From contig NZ_FAOZ01000009.1 of the NCBI RefSeq assembly GCF_001536285.1, positions 62,001 through 126,000 on the forward strand: DNA of 64,000 nucleotides. Direction: 5' to 3'. Source of the stretch: Parafrankia irregularis. GTDB lineage: Bacteria; Actinomycetota; Actinomycetes; Frankiales; Frankiaceae. Within the stretch, counting starts at the first letter, position 1; every line of letters starts with the position of its first letter. A program made the translations under genes and the position numbers. The notes below the pieces were generated by a model, which saw only the letters and a program-made list of their open reading frames with translations, did not search any database and had not been told where the DNA came from. Shown here piece by piece: positions 8,139-17,142 of the stretch.

Positions 8139-8245
8139 CCAGGACAATGATCGGAAGCCGGTGCGAATCCGGCGCGGTCGCGCCACTGTGAACGGTGACC
8201 TTCTCATCGGACGGTCGCCGTGAGTCAGGCCTGATGTTGTCCTGT
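8139..8245 (+). promoter_or_regulatory. Cobalamin riboswitch upstream of the second importer operon
   Basis: GGAAGCCGGTGCGAATCC followed by GGCGCGGTCGCGCCACTGTGA is the conserved cobalamin riboswitch core. A closing stem is visible: CAGGACAA near 8140 pairs with TTGTCCTG near 8237. GAGTCAGG occupies the B12-box place, but the full GGAGACC form seen in the other riboswitch is missing, so this may be a variant class. Confidence 0.78.
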
Positions 8246-8282
8246 CACCGACTCGGGACGCGCAATCCAGGGAGGTCGAGAA

Positions 8283-8306
8283 ATGGCTGCACGCCTGATC
8301 ATCTGA
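8283..8306 (+). other. Possible 7-codon leader ORF after the riboswitch
   Basis: ATG followed by six codons and TGA (MAARLII) begins 8 bp after a GGGAGG Shine-Dalgarno and just downstream of the riboswitch. No other well-placed ribosome site occurs before the binding-protein gene 320 bp later. It could be a regulatory leader or chance. From 8307 to 8610 I see no gene. Confidence 0.35.
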
Positions 8307-8625
8307 TCGAACGCCGCTCTCCCGTGCGGCTCTCCGGAACGTGCCGCGCCAGGCCCCATGCGGGCCGCCGCAGTCTGCCGGTCTCCGGCCCGATGCCGTT
8401 GTTCACCAGCTGTCTGCCGTGCCGACGGATGGCCGGTTGTCGATTTCTGTTCCAGTCCTTTCTCTCCGGCGACCGCCGAATGAGGACGTGGCGAAAAACT
8501 CCCAGGCCGGTGGCCCGCGCGAAAATCCGACATTCTTCGTGTCTGGTCACCGAGTTTCCTGCGATTTCCCCTGCTCTGGATCACTGCTGCCACGCGCTCT
8601 CGGCGCCCTGACACCCGAGGAACCA

Positions 8626-9822
8626 ATGACCACGCCGCCATTCCTGACCCGGACCTGCGATCCGCGCCGCCCGGACGGCTCCGGGGAATCCACGAACCAC
8701 CGGCGAGGCGCGCCGCGTCGCGTCGCCCTGGCCGCGGTGACGGCACTGTCGCTGCTCTGCGCGGCACTGGTGGGTTGCAGCCCAAGCCCGACAACCGGTG
8801 AGCCGGCCGCGGCGAGTGGCACCCAGGCCGCCCGGCATGAGATCACAGTGGTCGACGACGCCGGCCGCGAGGTCGAGATCACCGTTCCGGTGCGCCGGGT
8901 CGTCGCGTTCAACACCTTCAACGTGGAGTTCATTCGCGCCGTCGGGGCCTTCGACGCGGTGGTCGGGCTGGACGAGGGCTCGGCGGGGAAGAACTACACC
9001 GGCTACTGGGGCGACTTCGACATCACGAAGACCGCGGGCAAAGGTCAGGCCGAACCCAACTACGAGCAGCTCGCGGCACTGAAGCCCGAAGTCGTCATCT
9101 TCCCCCGTAACGGAGCCTGGAAGGAAGCGGAAGGAAAGCTCGCGGCCTTCGGCGTCAAGACGTTGGTCATCACCGGCTGGGACCAGAACGACCACATCTT
9201 CAACGTCGACCTGATCGGGAAGATCTTCGACCGGCAGGAGCAGGCGGCGAAGCTCAACGCCTTCTACACGAAATACCGCGACCTGCTGACCGAGCGCCTC
9301 GCCGGTGTCACTCCCAGACGCGTCTACCTGGAGAACGACAAGGACTTCGCGTCGCCCGTTCCCGGTTCGGGCTGGCATGACATGGTGACGCTGGCCGGCG
9401 GCACGAACATCTTCGGCGACATCCGTTTCACCGACGCGGATTCGGCCCGGGGGTCGGTCCACCAGCTCGACATCGACCCCGAGGCCGTTCTCGACCGTGA
9501 CCCGGAGCTGATCGTCCGCAACACCGGCCGCGGGTACGCCCTGGAGTCGGCGGGGGACCTGGCGGCGGAGCGCGCGAACCTGCTGGGCCGGGCCGGCTGG
9601 GACGGGATCACCGCCGTGCGCGACGGGCAGGTGTACGTCACCAGTTCCTTCCCGATGAACGCCTGCTCGAAGATCATCGGCTCGCTCTACCTCGCGAGCT
9701 GGCTGCACCCGGACAAGATGGCCGGCGTCGACCCCGACGCCGTGATGAAGGAGTGGATCGAGACCTACCAGGGCGTCCCGCTGCCCGACCCGGCCGCCTA
9801 CCGCCTGCATGCCAGCGCCTGA
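8626..9822 (+). CDS. ABC transporter substrate-binding lipoprotein (second corrinoid/chelate importer)
   Basis: A 398-aa lipoprotein with an Arg-containing signal region and lipobox ALVGC, Cys51. The mature domain has HEITVVDDAGREVEITVPVRRVV near the start and YEQLAALKPEVVIFP, the classic first-lobe pattern of siderophore/B12 binding proteins, and ends in a helical second lobe (SKIIGSLYLASWLHPD). The ATG at 8626 follows GAGGA. It is a different subfamily from the binding protein at 4835-6034, so the two riboswitch-controlled operons are not simple duplicates. It overlaps the permease gene by 14 bp. Confidence 0.87.
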   Translation: MTTPPFLTRTCDPRRPDGSGESTNHRRGAPRRVALAAVTALSLLCAALVGCSPSPTTGEPAAASGTQAARHEITVVDDAGREVEITVPVRRVVAFNTFNVEFIRAVGAFDAVVGLDEGSAGKNYTGYWGDFDITKTAGKGQAEPNYEQLAALKPEVVIFPRNGAWKEAEGKLAAFGVKTLVITGWDQNDHIFNVDLIGKIFDRQEQAAKLNAFYTKYRDLLTERLAGVTPRRVYLENDKDFASPVPGSGWHDMVTLAGGTNIFGDIRFTDADSARGSVHQLDIDPEAVLDRDPELIVRNTGRGYALESAGDLAAERANLLGRAGWDGITAVRDGQVYVTSSFPMNACSKIIGSLYLASWLHPDKMAGVDPDAVMKEWIETYQGVPLPDPAAYRLHASA

Positions 9823-10951
9823 CCACGGCCCTGCGATGACCAGTGAAGCACTCACGGCCGGTTCCACCGAATCGGTGGAACCGGCCGGGCCGCCGGGAGA
9901 AGACCCCTTCCGCCTCGCCGGTCGCCGAGCCCGCCGCAAGATCCTCATTCTGGCCGCGGGGGCAGTGCTGCTGGCGGTGACCAGCGTCGCGGCGGTCTCG
10001 GTCGGCGCCAGCGGGGTATCGCTGCGCGACGTCGGCTGGGCGTTGTGGACGCGAACCTTCGGGATCACCATCGCGGCCGACGACCTCGCCACCCAGACCG
10101 TGGTGTGGGAGCTGCGCCTGCCGCGCATCGGGTTGGCCGTGGTCGCGGGGGCGGGCCTGGCCATCGCCGGAGTGGTGCTGCAGGGCCTGCTGCGCAACCC
10201 GATGGTCAGCCCGTTCACCCTGGGCATCTCCTCGGCCGCGGCGTTCGGCGCGTCCGTGACGATCCTGTTCGGCGACTCGACCGGGCGCGGTGACGTCACG
10301 ATGGTGGCCGCCGCCCTCGCGGTGGCGCTGCTCTGCGCGGGCCTGCTGCTCGGCCTGTCCTGGCTGCGCGGCGCCTCGCCGGTCACCCTGATCCTGGTCG
10401 GGACGGCGCTGACCTACCTGTTCCAGGCACTCACCTCGACGATGCAGTACATCGCCAGCGAGAACCAACTGGCCGAGATCGTCCGGTGGAGCTTCGGCAG
10501 CGTCAACGCGGCGACCTGGGGCCAGGTCGCCGCGGTCGGGGTGCCGGTCGCTGTCGCGCTGGTGCTGCTCACAGGGCAGGCCGCCAACCTCAACGCGATC
10601 GCGTTCGCCGGCGACGACGCCGCGCGCAGCCTGGGCGTGGACGTCACCCGCACCCGACTGGTGTGCAGCCTGCTGGCGGTGATGCTGGCCGCGGTCATTG
10701 TCAGCTTCACCGGCGTGATCGGGTTCGTGGGGCTGGTCGCCCCGCACATCGCCCGGCTGATTGTCGGGGCCGATCATCGCTTCCTGCTGCCATTCGCCGC
10801 GATCGCCGGCGCCCTGCTGGTACTGGCCGCCGACACCGCCGGACGCACCCTGTTCGCCCCGGCCGTCATCCCGGTGGGGATCGTCGTCGCCTTCCTCGGA
10901 GCGCCGCTGTTCATCAACCTCGTCCTGACCCGCCGCAGGCAGTTCCTGTGA
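9809..10951 (+). CDS. FecCD-family ABC transporter permease
   Basis: A 380-aa membrane permease with a cytoplasmic leader of about 45 residues, then helices with LRLPRIGLAVVAGAGLAIAG, VVLQGLLRNPMVSPFTLGIS and FTGVIGFVGLVAPHIARLIVG, the conserved FecCD stretches. The ATG at 9809 overlaps the binding protein; the ATG at 9836 is an alternative with a shorter leader. The stop overlaps the ATPase start (GTGA). Its substrate is inferred from the upstream cobalamin riboswitch. Confidence 0.9.
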   Translation: MPAPDHGPAMTSEALTAGSTESVEPAGPPGEDPFRLAGRRARRKILILAAGAVLLAVTSVAAVSVGASGVSLRDVGWALWTRTFGITIAADDLATQTVVWELRLPRIGLAVVAGAGLAIAGVVLQGLLRNPMVSPFTLGISSAAAFGASVTILFGDSTGRGDVTMVAAALAVALLCAGLLLGLSWLRGASPVTLILVGTALTYLFQALTSTMQYIASENQLAEIVRWSFGSVNAATWGQVAAVGVPVAVALVLLTGQAANLNAIAFAGDDAARSLGVDVTRTRLVCSLLAVMLAAVIVSFTGVIGFVGLVAPHIARLIVGADHRFLLPFAAIAGALLVLAADTAGRTLFAPAVIPVGIVVAFLGAPLFINLVLTRRRQFL

Positions 10952-11781
10952 GCGCGCCGCCGGCTGAGAGCGCGAGGCCCGCGACCGCACCGTCGCCCAC
11001 ACTCGACATCCGCGGCGCGTGTTTCGCCTACGGGCGGCGGACGGTGCTCACCGACCTGGACCTCACCGTGGCCAGGGGAACCGTCGTCGGCCTGCTCGGC
11101 CCGAACGGCAGCGGGAAGTCCACCCTCATCCGGGGCGTCTGCCGCGTCCACCGCCCGAAGGCGGGAACGTTCCGGCTCGGCGGAACCGACCTGCACCGGC
11201 TGGCGCCGCGGGAGCTCGCCCGGATCGCCGCGTACGTCCCGCAGGGCTCGCCCGGCCCGTTCGCCCTGACGGTCACCGAGGCCGTCATGCTGGGCCGCAC
11301 CCCGCACACCCGGCTGCGGCCGTCGCGCGAGGACATCCGCAACGTTCGCGAGGCGATGGAACTGCTGGACCTCACCGCCCTCGCGGACCGGCATGTCGAC
11401 GAGCTCTCCGGCGGCCAGGCGCAGCGGGTCGTCATCGCCCGCGCCCTCGCCCAGCAGCCGCGGGTGCTGCTGCTGGACGAGCCGACCAGCGCCCTCGACC
11501 TGCGCCACCAGGTGGAGACCCTGCACCTCGTGCACACCCTGGCCACCGAGCGGGCCCTCCATGTGCTGATGGCCATTCACGACCTGAACCTCGCGGCCCG
11601 TTTCTGCCACCAGGTCGCCCTGCTGCACAGCGGCCGCGTCCTGACCACCGGCGCACCGGCCGACGTCTACCGCGCCGATCTGCTGGAACGGGTCTACGGC
11701 CTGCCGGTGGAGGTCAGCCGCCACGACGGTGTGCCCGAGGTCCGGCCCCGTCTGCCCGAGACACGGCGGGCGGGGTCGTAG
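10948..11781 (+). CDS. ABC transporter ATP-binding protein, FecE/BtuD type
   Basis: A 277-aa ATPase with Walker A GPNGSGKST, signature LSGGQAQRV, Walker B VLLLDEPTSALD and H-loop AIHDLN; all catalytic motifs are intact. The GTG start at 10948 overlaps the permease stop by 4 bp. It completes the second importer operon (binding protein, permease, ATPase). Its 3' end overlaps the convergent SWIM gene by 68 bp, so the operon end has no dedicated terminator. Confidence 0.9.
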   Translation: MSAPPAESARPATAPSPTLDIRGACFAYGRRTVLTDLDLTVARGTVVGLLGPNGSGKSTLIRGVCRVHRPKAGTFRLGGTDLHRLAPRELARIAAYVPQGSPGPFALTVTEAVMLGRTPHTRLRPSREDIRNVREAMELLDLTALADRHVDELSGGQAQRVVIARALAQQPRVLLLDEPTSALDLRHQVETLHLVHTLATERALHVLMAIHDLNLAARFCHQVALLHSGRVLTTGAPADVYRADLLERVYGLPVEVSRHDGVPEVRPRLPETRRAGS

Positions 11782-12637
11782 CGGGTGACGCCCGGGGCGT
11801 GGTGAGGATCCGGTAGGCCGGGCGCAGCACCTCGCGCAGATCGCCGAACGGTTCCACGACCAGCGGCCCGCACAGGTCCAGCAGGATGTCGGGACGTCCC
11901 GCGGGCCCGCTCCGGTCAGCCGTGCCGTCGCGGCGGCCTACGGGGCCCGGCGATGTCCAGCTGGCCGGGTCCGGAGCCGTCCGGTGAGGATCCGGCGACG
12001 TCCAGAACCTGGCCGGGTCGGTCGGCGGCGCCGTGGCTGGCTGGACGTCGCCGGTCGCGGGGGCGGGGGAGCGTGGGCGAAGGTGCCGGATCTCGGCGAG
12101 CAGCGCGTCGCGTTCCCGGCCGCGCAGGGCGAGCAGCGTGAACGGGTCGGTGTTGATCGTTTCGGCGAGCTGGTGGCAGGCCGCGACGAGGTGGGCACAC
12201 GGCCGCTGCCAGTCGGTGCAGGTGCAGTCCATCGCCAGGTCGTCGGCGCGCCGCGGGAACAGGGTGAGCCCGCGGGCGGCGAACATGTCCTCGATGTCCG
12301 CGGGCAGGGAGCCGGCCAGCAGTGCGGCGGCGTGCCGGGCCTGGGCGGCCAGAGCGCCCGCGGCTTGGCTCCAGGCGTCGTCGCCGAAGGTCCGGACGGC
12401 AAGCCGGGGCTTGTGCAGGTTCTCGCCGCGGTCGCGGACCATGGCGACGACGAGGTTGCCGGTGCGCCGCACGTTCAGGACCGCCTCGGTGCGGGCCAGG
12501 GCACGGCCGGCGCGCAGCGGCTCGGGCAGGGTCATGCCCTCGATCAGCTCGAGGAACTGTGCGGACCACCAGGCCCGGTGGCTCCGCTCCCGGTCCCGGC
12601 TCCGGTCCCGCTGGCCGCGGGTGGGCGGCTCAGCCAT
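11714..12637 (-). CDS. SWIM zinc-finger protein, partner of the SNF2 helicase
   Basis: A 307-aa protein with a SWIM finger, MDCTCTDWQRPCAHLVAAC, giving the CxCx(n)CxH zinc ligands. SWIM proteins of this type are regularly encoded next to SNF2 helicases and probably help them bind DNA or partners. The ATG at 12637 overlaps the helicase stop by 8 bp. The C-terminal third is Pro/Thr/Asp-rich and low in complexity. The 3' end runs 68 bp into the convergent ABC ATPase gene. Confidence 0.82.
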   Translation of the reverse strand: MAEPPTRGQRDRSRDRERSHRAWWSAQFLELIEGMTLPEPLRAGRALARTEAVLNVRRTGNLVVAMVRDRGENLHKPRLAVRTFGDDAWSQAAGALAAQARHAAALLAGSLPADIEDMFAARGLTLFPRRADDLAMDCTCTDWQRPCAHLVAACHQLAETINTDPFTLLALRGRERDALLAEIRHLRPRSPAPATGDVQPATAPPTDPARFWTSPDPHRTAPDPASWTSPGPVGRRDGTADRSGPAGRPDILLDLCGPLVVEPFGDLREVLRPAYRILTTPRASPATTPPAVSRADGAGPRAHRRGG

Positions 12638-15262
12638 CGACGGCGTCGGGGGCGAGGGTGACGAGGTCCCGCAGCTCGTCGGTGGAGAGCGTGGCCAGCC
12701 AGCTCTCCCCACCGCCGACGACGGTGCGGGCCAGCGCGGCCTTGTCAGTGAGGATGCGGTCGATCCTCTCCTCCAGGGTGCCCATGCACAGCAGGGTGCG
12801 GACCCACACGTCGCGACGCTGCCCGATGCGATGGGCGCGGTCGGTGGCCTGCGCCTCGGCCGCCGGGTTCCACCACCGGTCGATGTGGATGACGTGGTTC
12901 GCCGCGGTCAGGTTGATGCCGTTGCCGCCGGCTTTCAGGGAGAGGAGGAAGACCCCGGGCCCGGAGCTGGTCTGGAAGCGTTCGACCAGGGCGTCGCGCT
13001 CGGCGGCGCGCAGACCGCCGTGCAGGAAGGACACCTCCACCCCGAGCCGGGCGGACAGGTGCGGTGCGAGCATCGCCCCGAACCGGGCGAACTGGGTGAA
13101 GCACAGCGCGCGCTCGCCGTCCGCGACGATGCCGGTGAGCAGATCCTCCAGCCGGGCGAGCTTTCCGGAGCGGCCGGGCAGCGCCGAGGAGTCGCCGAGC
13201 AGGTGGGCCGGGTGGTTGCAGACCTGCTTGAGCCGGGTCATCGCGGCCAGCACCACGCCGTTGCGCCGCATGGTGGCGGACGGGTCCCGCAGCCGCTCCA
13301 TCATGTCGTCGACGACCGCCCGGTACAGCGAGGCCTGCTCCGGGGTCAGGGTACACAGCTGGCGCAGTTCCACCTTGGACGGCAGGTCGCGCAGCACCGC
13401 CGGGTCGGTCTTCACCCGGCGCAGCACGACCGGGTGGATCCGTCGGCGCAGCCGGGCGGTCGCCTCCGGGTCGGCGTACCGCTCGATCGGCACCGCGTAG
13501 CGGGCGCGGAACGCGGCGGCCGAGCCGAGCAGACCCGGGTTCACCGCGTGCATGATCGACCACAGGTCGCCGAGGCGGTTCTCGACCGGCGTCCCGGTCA
13601 GCGCGACCCGGTGCCGGGCGGTCAGCTGGCGGACGGCGCGGGCCTGCGCGGTCGCCGCGTTCTTGATCTGCTGCGCCTCGTCGAGGACGAGCCGCTCCCA
13701 GCCGACCGCGCGGAACGCCTCGATGTCGCAGACGAGCCGTGGATAGGTGGTGAGGACGAGGTCATGCCCGGACGCGGCCTCGGCGACACCCGGGCCGTCC
13801 GGCGGGACGGCCGCGTGGTGGGCGTGAACGGTCAGACCGGGGGCGACCCGCGCCGTCTCACGCCGCCAGTTCCCCAGCACCGAGGTCGGGCAGACGACGA
13901 GGGTCGCCCCGCGGCGGGCGGCGGCCCGGGTTCGCAGCTCCAGGGCGAGCACCTGGATGGTCTTGCCCAGGCCCATGTCGTCGGCGAGGACCGCGCCGAG
14001 GCCGAGCCGGTCCAGCAGCGCGAGCCAGGTCAGTCCCTGCACCTGGTAGGGACGCAGCCGCACTCCCAGCCCAGCCGGCGGTTCGACGGGTTCCATCCGC
14101 GACACTGCCCCGGACCCCTCACCCGGCCGAGGTTCGCCCGGCGGGCCGTCCGGGCCGGCGAGCAGCGCGCCGAGCCAGCCGTCCGCCACCACCTCGACGT
14201 CCGCGCCGGCCTGGTCCGCGCCGGTCTGGTCGGGGCCGAGACCCGCGGGGCCGAGTCCCGCGTGGGCGAGAACCTCGCCGACGGTCATCCGGCCGCCGCC
14301 CGTCTGGCGGGCCAGGTCCAGGTCGGCGAGCTGGCCGGGGTCCACCCGGGTCCATCTGCCGCGCAGCCGCACGAGGCCGGCCCTGGCCTTCGCGAGACGT
14401 TCGAGCTCGACGCGGCTCAGCTCGACACCGCCGAGGCTGACGGCCCAGCGGTAGTCGACGATCCGCGCGAGATCCGTCGTGACGTCCCGCAGGATCGGCG
14501 TCACCGGGTCCACCGCGCGGACGGTGAGGCGGGCCGTCGGCCGGGCCGGGCGCACCCACCAGGACGGCACCAGCACCCCGAAGCCCTCCTGCTCCAGGGC
14601 ACCGGCGAGCTCCAGGAACCGCTGCGCCCGCGCCAGGTCGAGATCGAGGCTCGCCGGCCGGGCCTCCCGCAGAGCCCGGTCGAGGTCCGGCCAGACCGCG
14701 ACGGCCCGGCCGAGCCCGGCGAGCAGCGCCTCCTCGGCATCGGTGGTCCACCCGGCGGGGCCGGCGGGCCCCGTGGGCCGGCGCCGCCAGATCTGGCCCG
14801 CAGGTATCTGAACGCCGGGGTCGTCGACCGCCTGCAGCAGGAAGTCGACCCGCCAGGCGTCGTCGTCGCCCGGGGATCCCCGCGACAGCGCTCCCGGCTC
14901 GGTCAGCCGGAAGCACACCCGCAGCGCGGACGTCCACCCGCCGTCCGCCCGCCACGTCTCGACCTTCGCGGCGAGCTCGCGGGCCGCAGTGCCGGTGGCG
15001 GTGAAACGGGGAGCGCCGTGGGTCCCATCCGTCCCACCCGAGCCGTCGGAGTCATCCGTCCCACCCGAGCCGTCGGAGTCATCCGTCCTGTCGGCGCCGT
15101 CGAGCGCGGCCAGCCAGCCGGCCGCCGCCCGCGCCGCCGCCGTCCGGCGCGGCCCCGGGACCCCGAGGCGGCGGCCGGATTCCCGCAGCCGCCGGCGGAC
15201 ATGCGTCTCCACCCGGTGATCAAGCGCGGCACCCAGCGTCGTGACCGCGTCGTTCCAGGACT
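12630..15262 (-). CDS. SNF2-family DNA helicase, main part (after a frameshift)
   Basis: This frame carries the end of the bacterial SNF2-associated domain and both ATPase lobes: VRLRPYQVQGLTWLALLDRL, DDMGLGKT (motif I), the DEAQ box with IKN (motif II), LTGTPVENRLGDLWSIM (motif III), and the C-lobe ending SLKAGGNGINLTAANHVIHI plus DRAHRIGQ. The first internal start is at 15212, but homology-like sequence continues upstream without a start to a G7 run at 15263-15269, where the frame must change to join the N-terminal part at 15263-15895. Repaired, the protein would be about 1,088 aa, a normal length for this family. Likely a DNA-translocating ATPase acting with the SWIM protein. Confidence 0.85.
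15029..15082 (-). repeat. 27-bp tandem duplication in the helicase gene
   Basis: Two exact 27-bp copies, with a partial third, encode a Gly/Ser/Asp/Thr-rich linker in the N-terminal half of the SNF2 protein. The unit length keeps the frame, so linker length may vary between strains. Confidence 0.75.
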
Positions 15263-15895
15263 CCCCCCCGCCGCGGTCGGGGCGGCGGCCCGGAACGCGG
15301 GTGGCATGGCCGCGACCAGCTCGTCAAACCGTGCGGCGTCCGGCCCGGTCAGGACGGGCGACCAGCGGGCCAGGGGCCGCGCGCCGTCCCACCCGACCGC
15401 GGGAAGCACCCGGCCGCGGTCGACCAGCTCCGCCCCGAAGGCGTCGACGGCCAGCAGGAACCCCGCGGACGCCCCGAGCCGGACCCCCTCCCCGGGCTCC
15501 CACCATGGGCCGCAGGCGGGCGAGAGGCCCAGACAGATCGTGTCGACCTGCCACGTCCGCAGAGCCGGGCCTTGGGCCTGCGCGTCGTGTTCCGTCCCGG
15601 CGGTGCTCCGCGCTCGTGGACCGGCCGAGCCGGCGATCGCGGTGGTGAGGGTGGCCGCCAGTTCCGGTGACGCCAGCGGTGCGCCACTGGTCAGGCTCGG
15701 CAGGAGCACGGCGAGGCGCCCGGACGCGGTGGGCCGGGCCGCCGCGAGCGGCGCCAGGTCCGAGGCCATCGCGGCGAAGGGGTGCGCAGACGGGTCCGCG
15801 GCGGTCTCCTGCGGGGGCCGTCCAAACCGGCGCGTGTCCTCCGCCCACAGCACCGGCAGGCCCGAAGGCGTGCAGACGCCGTGCACGACCAGCAT
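15263..15895 (-). CDS. SNF2 helicase, N-terminal part before the frameshift
   Basis: Starts at the ATG at 15895, preceded by GGGGAG. MLVVHGVCTPSGLPVLWAED is the usual opening of long actinobacterial SNF2 helicases, and FDELVAAMPPAFRAA leads to the junction. In this frame translation runs on past 15263 into Arg/Pro-rich nonsense, whereas moving by one base after the G7 run yields ESWNDAVTTLGAALDHRVETH, continuous with the main part. One missing G, a sequencing error, or slippage would all explain this. Confidence 0.75.
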
Positions 15896-15943
15896 CACCA
15901 CTCCCCAGGGGCCACCACCCGGATTCGGGTGTCTCCACACCGG

Positions 15944-15987
15944 CTCGCCCCGGAGCCTACGCGGGAACACGCAGGCTCCGGGGCGAG
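15944..15987. terminator. Perfect 15-bp hairpin between prpB relic and helicase gene
   Basis: CTCGCCCCGGAGCCT and its exact complement flank a 14-nt loop. It lies just upstream of the helicase start and downstream of the prpB relic on the minus strand, so it may have ended the transcript that once came through the relic. Confidence 0.6.
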
Positions 15988-16075
15988 GGAGGGCCTGCGG
16001 GGCGGCCAGCGCGGGCCGCCCCGCGGGCGTCCGAAGCGGAAGATCCCGTGGGCGTCAGCCGAGCGTGGTCGGGGA

Positions 16076-16219
16076 GTTTGTAGAGCCGGGCGCGGGTCTG
16101 CATCCGGTCGACCACACCGGCCTGGGTGCCGTCGGCGAGGATGGTCCGCAGGCCGTCCTCCACCGCGCCCATGGCGAGGCGCAGCAGGGTCACCGGGTAG
16201 ATGACCATGTTCACGCCGG
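16076..16219 (-). pseudogene. Relic fragment of methylisocitrate lyase (prpB)
   Basis: The minus strand encodes GVNMVIYPVTLLRLAMGAVE followed by DGLRTILADGTQAGVVDRMQ and TRARLY, nearly the same as the C-terminal region of PrpB at 23066-23959. Only about 48 codons remain: no start, no active site (KRCGH) and no true C-terminus. It is a short internal piece of prpB stranded 7 kb from the intact gene. The rest of 15896-16280 holds only the hairpin and no gene. Confidence 0.85.
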
Positions 16220-16280
16220 CCGGCCGGAGCGCCTCGAGTGCGTGTCGGACTGAGCACGATCTGACTATGATTCCGGAACT

Positions 16281-16910
16281 GTGATCTGGGCCGCGACGCC
16301 GGTCGGGCGGGGCGCGCGTGCCTCGGCTGTTTCCGTGCTGGCCGTCGTGCTGGCGGTCGTCGCCCATGTGGCGGCCTGCGACCGGCTGCCGAGCCTGCCG
16401 GTCACCGCCTGCGGGAGCCTGCTGGCGCTGCGGGTTTGCTGGGGCAACACCGGGCGCCGGATGGCGCCGCCGCGCCTCGGCGGCCTGGTGCTGGGCGTCC
16501 AGGCAGGTCTGCACCTCGGCTTCGCCATGACGGAGCCGGCGCACGGCACCCATCGCGGCCTGCCCGCTCACGGTTCCATGACGATGCCGACGGGCGCCCT
16601 GGACTCGGCCGGCATCGACCTGCTGCCCGGTGGGGCGCGGATGGCTCTCCTGCATCTGGCGGCGGCGCTCGTCCTGGCCTGGTGGCTCTCCGTGGGAGAG
16701 CGGCTGCTGTGGCGGGCCGCGCGCGGGGCGGCGGCCGTGGCCCGCCGGGCGGCGGGCCGCCTGCGTCGTCGTCGCACTCACGGGCTCTGCCCACTGCCGG
16801 TCCTGGCCGTCGCGCGGCAGCGCCGGCCGGCGGCGGACCGGGCGCCGCACCTCGTTCAGCTGGTTCATCTCGTCGTCCGCAGGGGACCTCCGGACCCCCG
16901 TCCGGCCTGA
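16281..16910 (+). CDS. Small integral membrane protein, function unknown
   Basis: A 209-aa protein with an N-terminal hydrophobic segment (ASAVSVLAVVLAVVAHVAAC), further hydrophobic stretches (LGGLVLGVQAGLHLGF and MALLHLAAALVLAWWLSVGE), and a basic, low-complexity tail. His and Met residues cluster between helices (THRGLPAHGSMTM). Proteins of this look often sit by copper or haem genes, and a PepSY membrane protein follows 230 bp downstream. The GTG start at 16281 has no strong ribosome site. The C-terminal 60 residues are doubtful, and 16911-17142 holds no gene I can support. Confidence 0.6.
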   Translation: MIWAATPVGRGARASAVSVLAVVLAVVAHVAACDRLPSLPVTACGSLLALRVCWGNTGRRMAPPRLGGLVLGVQAGLHLGFAMTEPAHGTHRGLPAHGSMTMPTGALDSAGIDLLPGGARMALLHLAAALVLAWWLSVGERLLWRAARGAAAVARRAAGRLRRRRTHGLCPLPVLAVARQRRPAADRAPHLVQLVHLVVRRGPPDPRPA

Positions 16911-17142
16911 GCCGCACCCGGCGCCGTCCCGTCGATCACTGGTGGGACGGCTGATCCGTCGTGCCGCGATCCGGCCCGGCATCGCCGTTCCGCCTTCGAC
17001 GCGGGACGGATCCGACCACCACCGCCACCGCTGCGGACGCACGCGCCGACGCCGACGCGCTCACAGTCGCGGACGCGTGCGCGCGCCGATCGCGACGCGG
17101 TGCGGCTACCTCATGCCTCGACACGCATGTTCGGAGAGCCCT

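Noticed and set aside
12033-16253. Plus-strand open frame of 1,406 codons
   Set aside because: It mirrors the SWIM and SNF2 genes; the helicase motifs are clearly on the minus strand.
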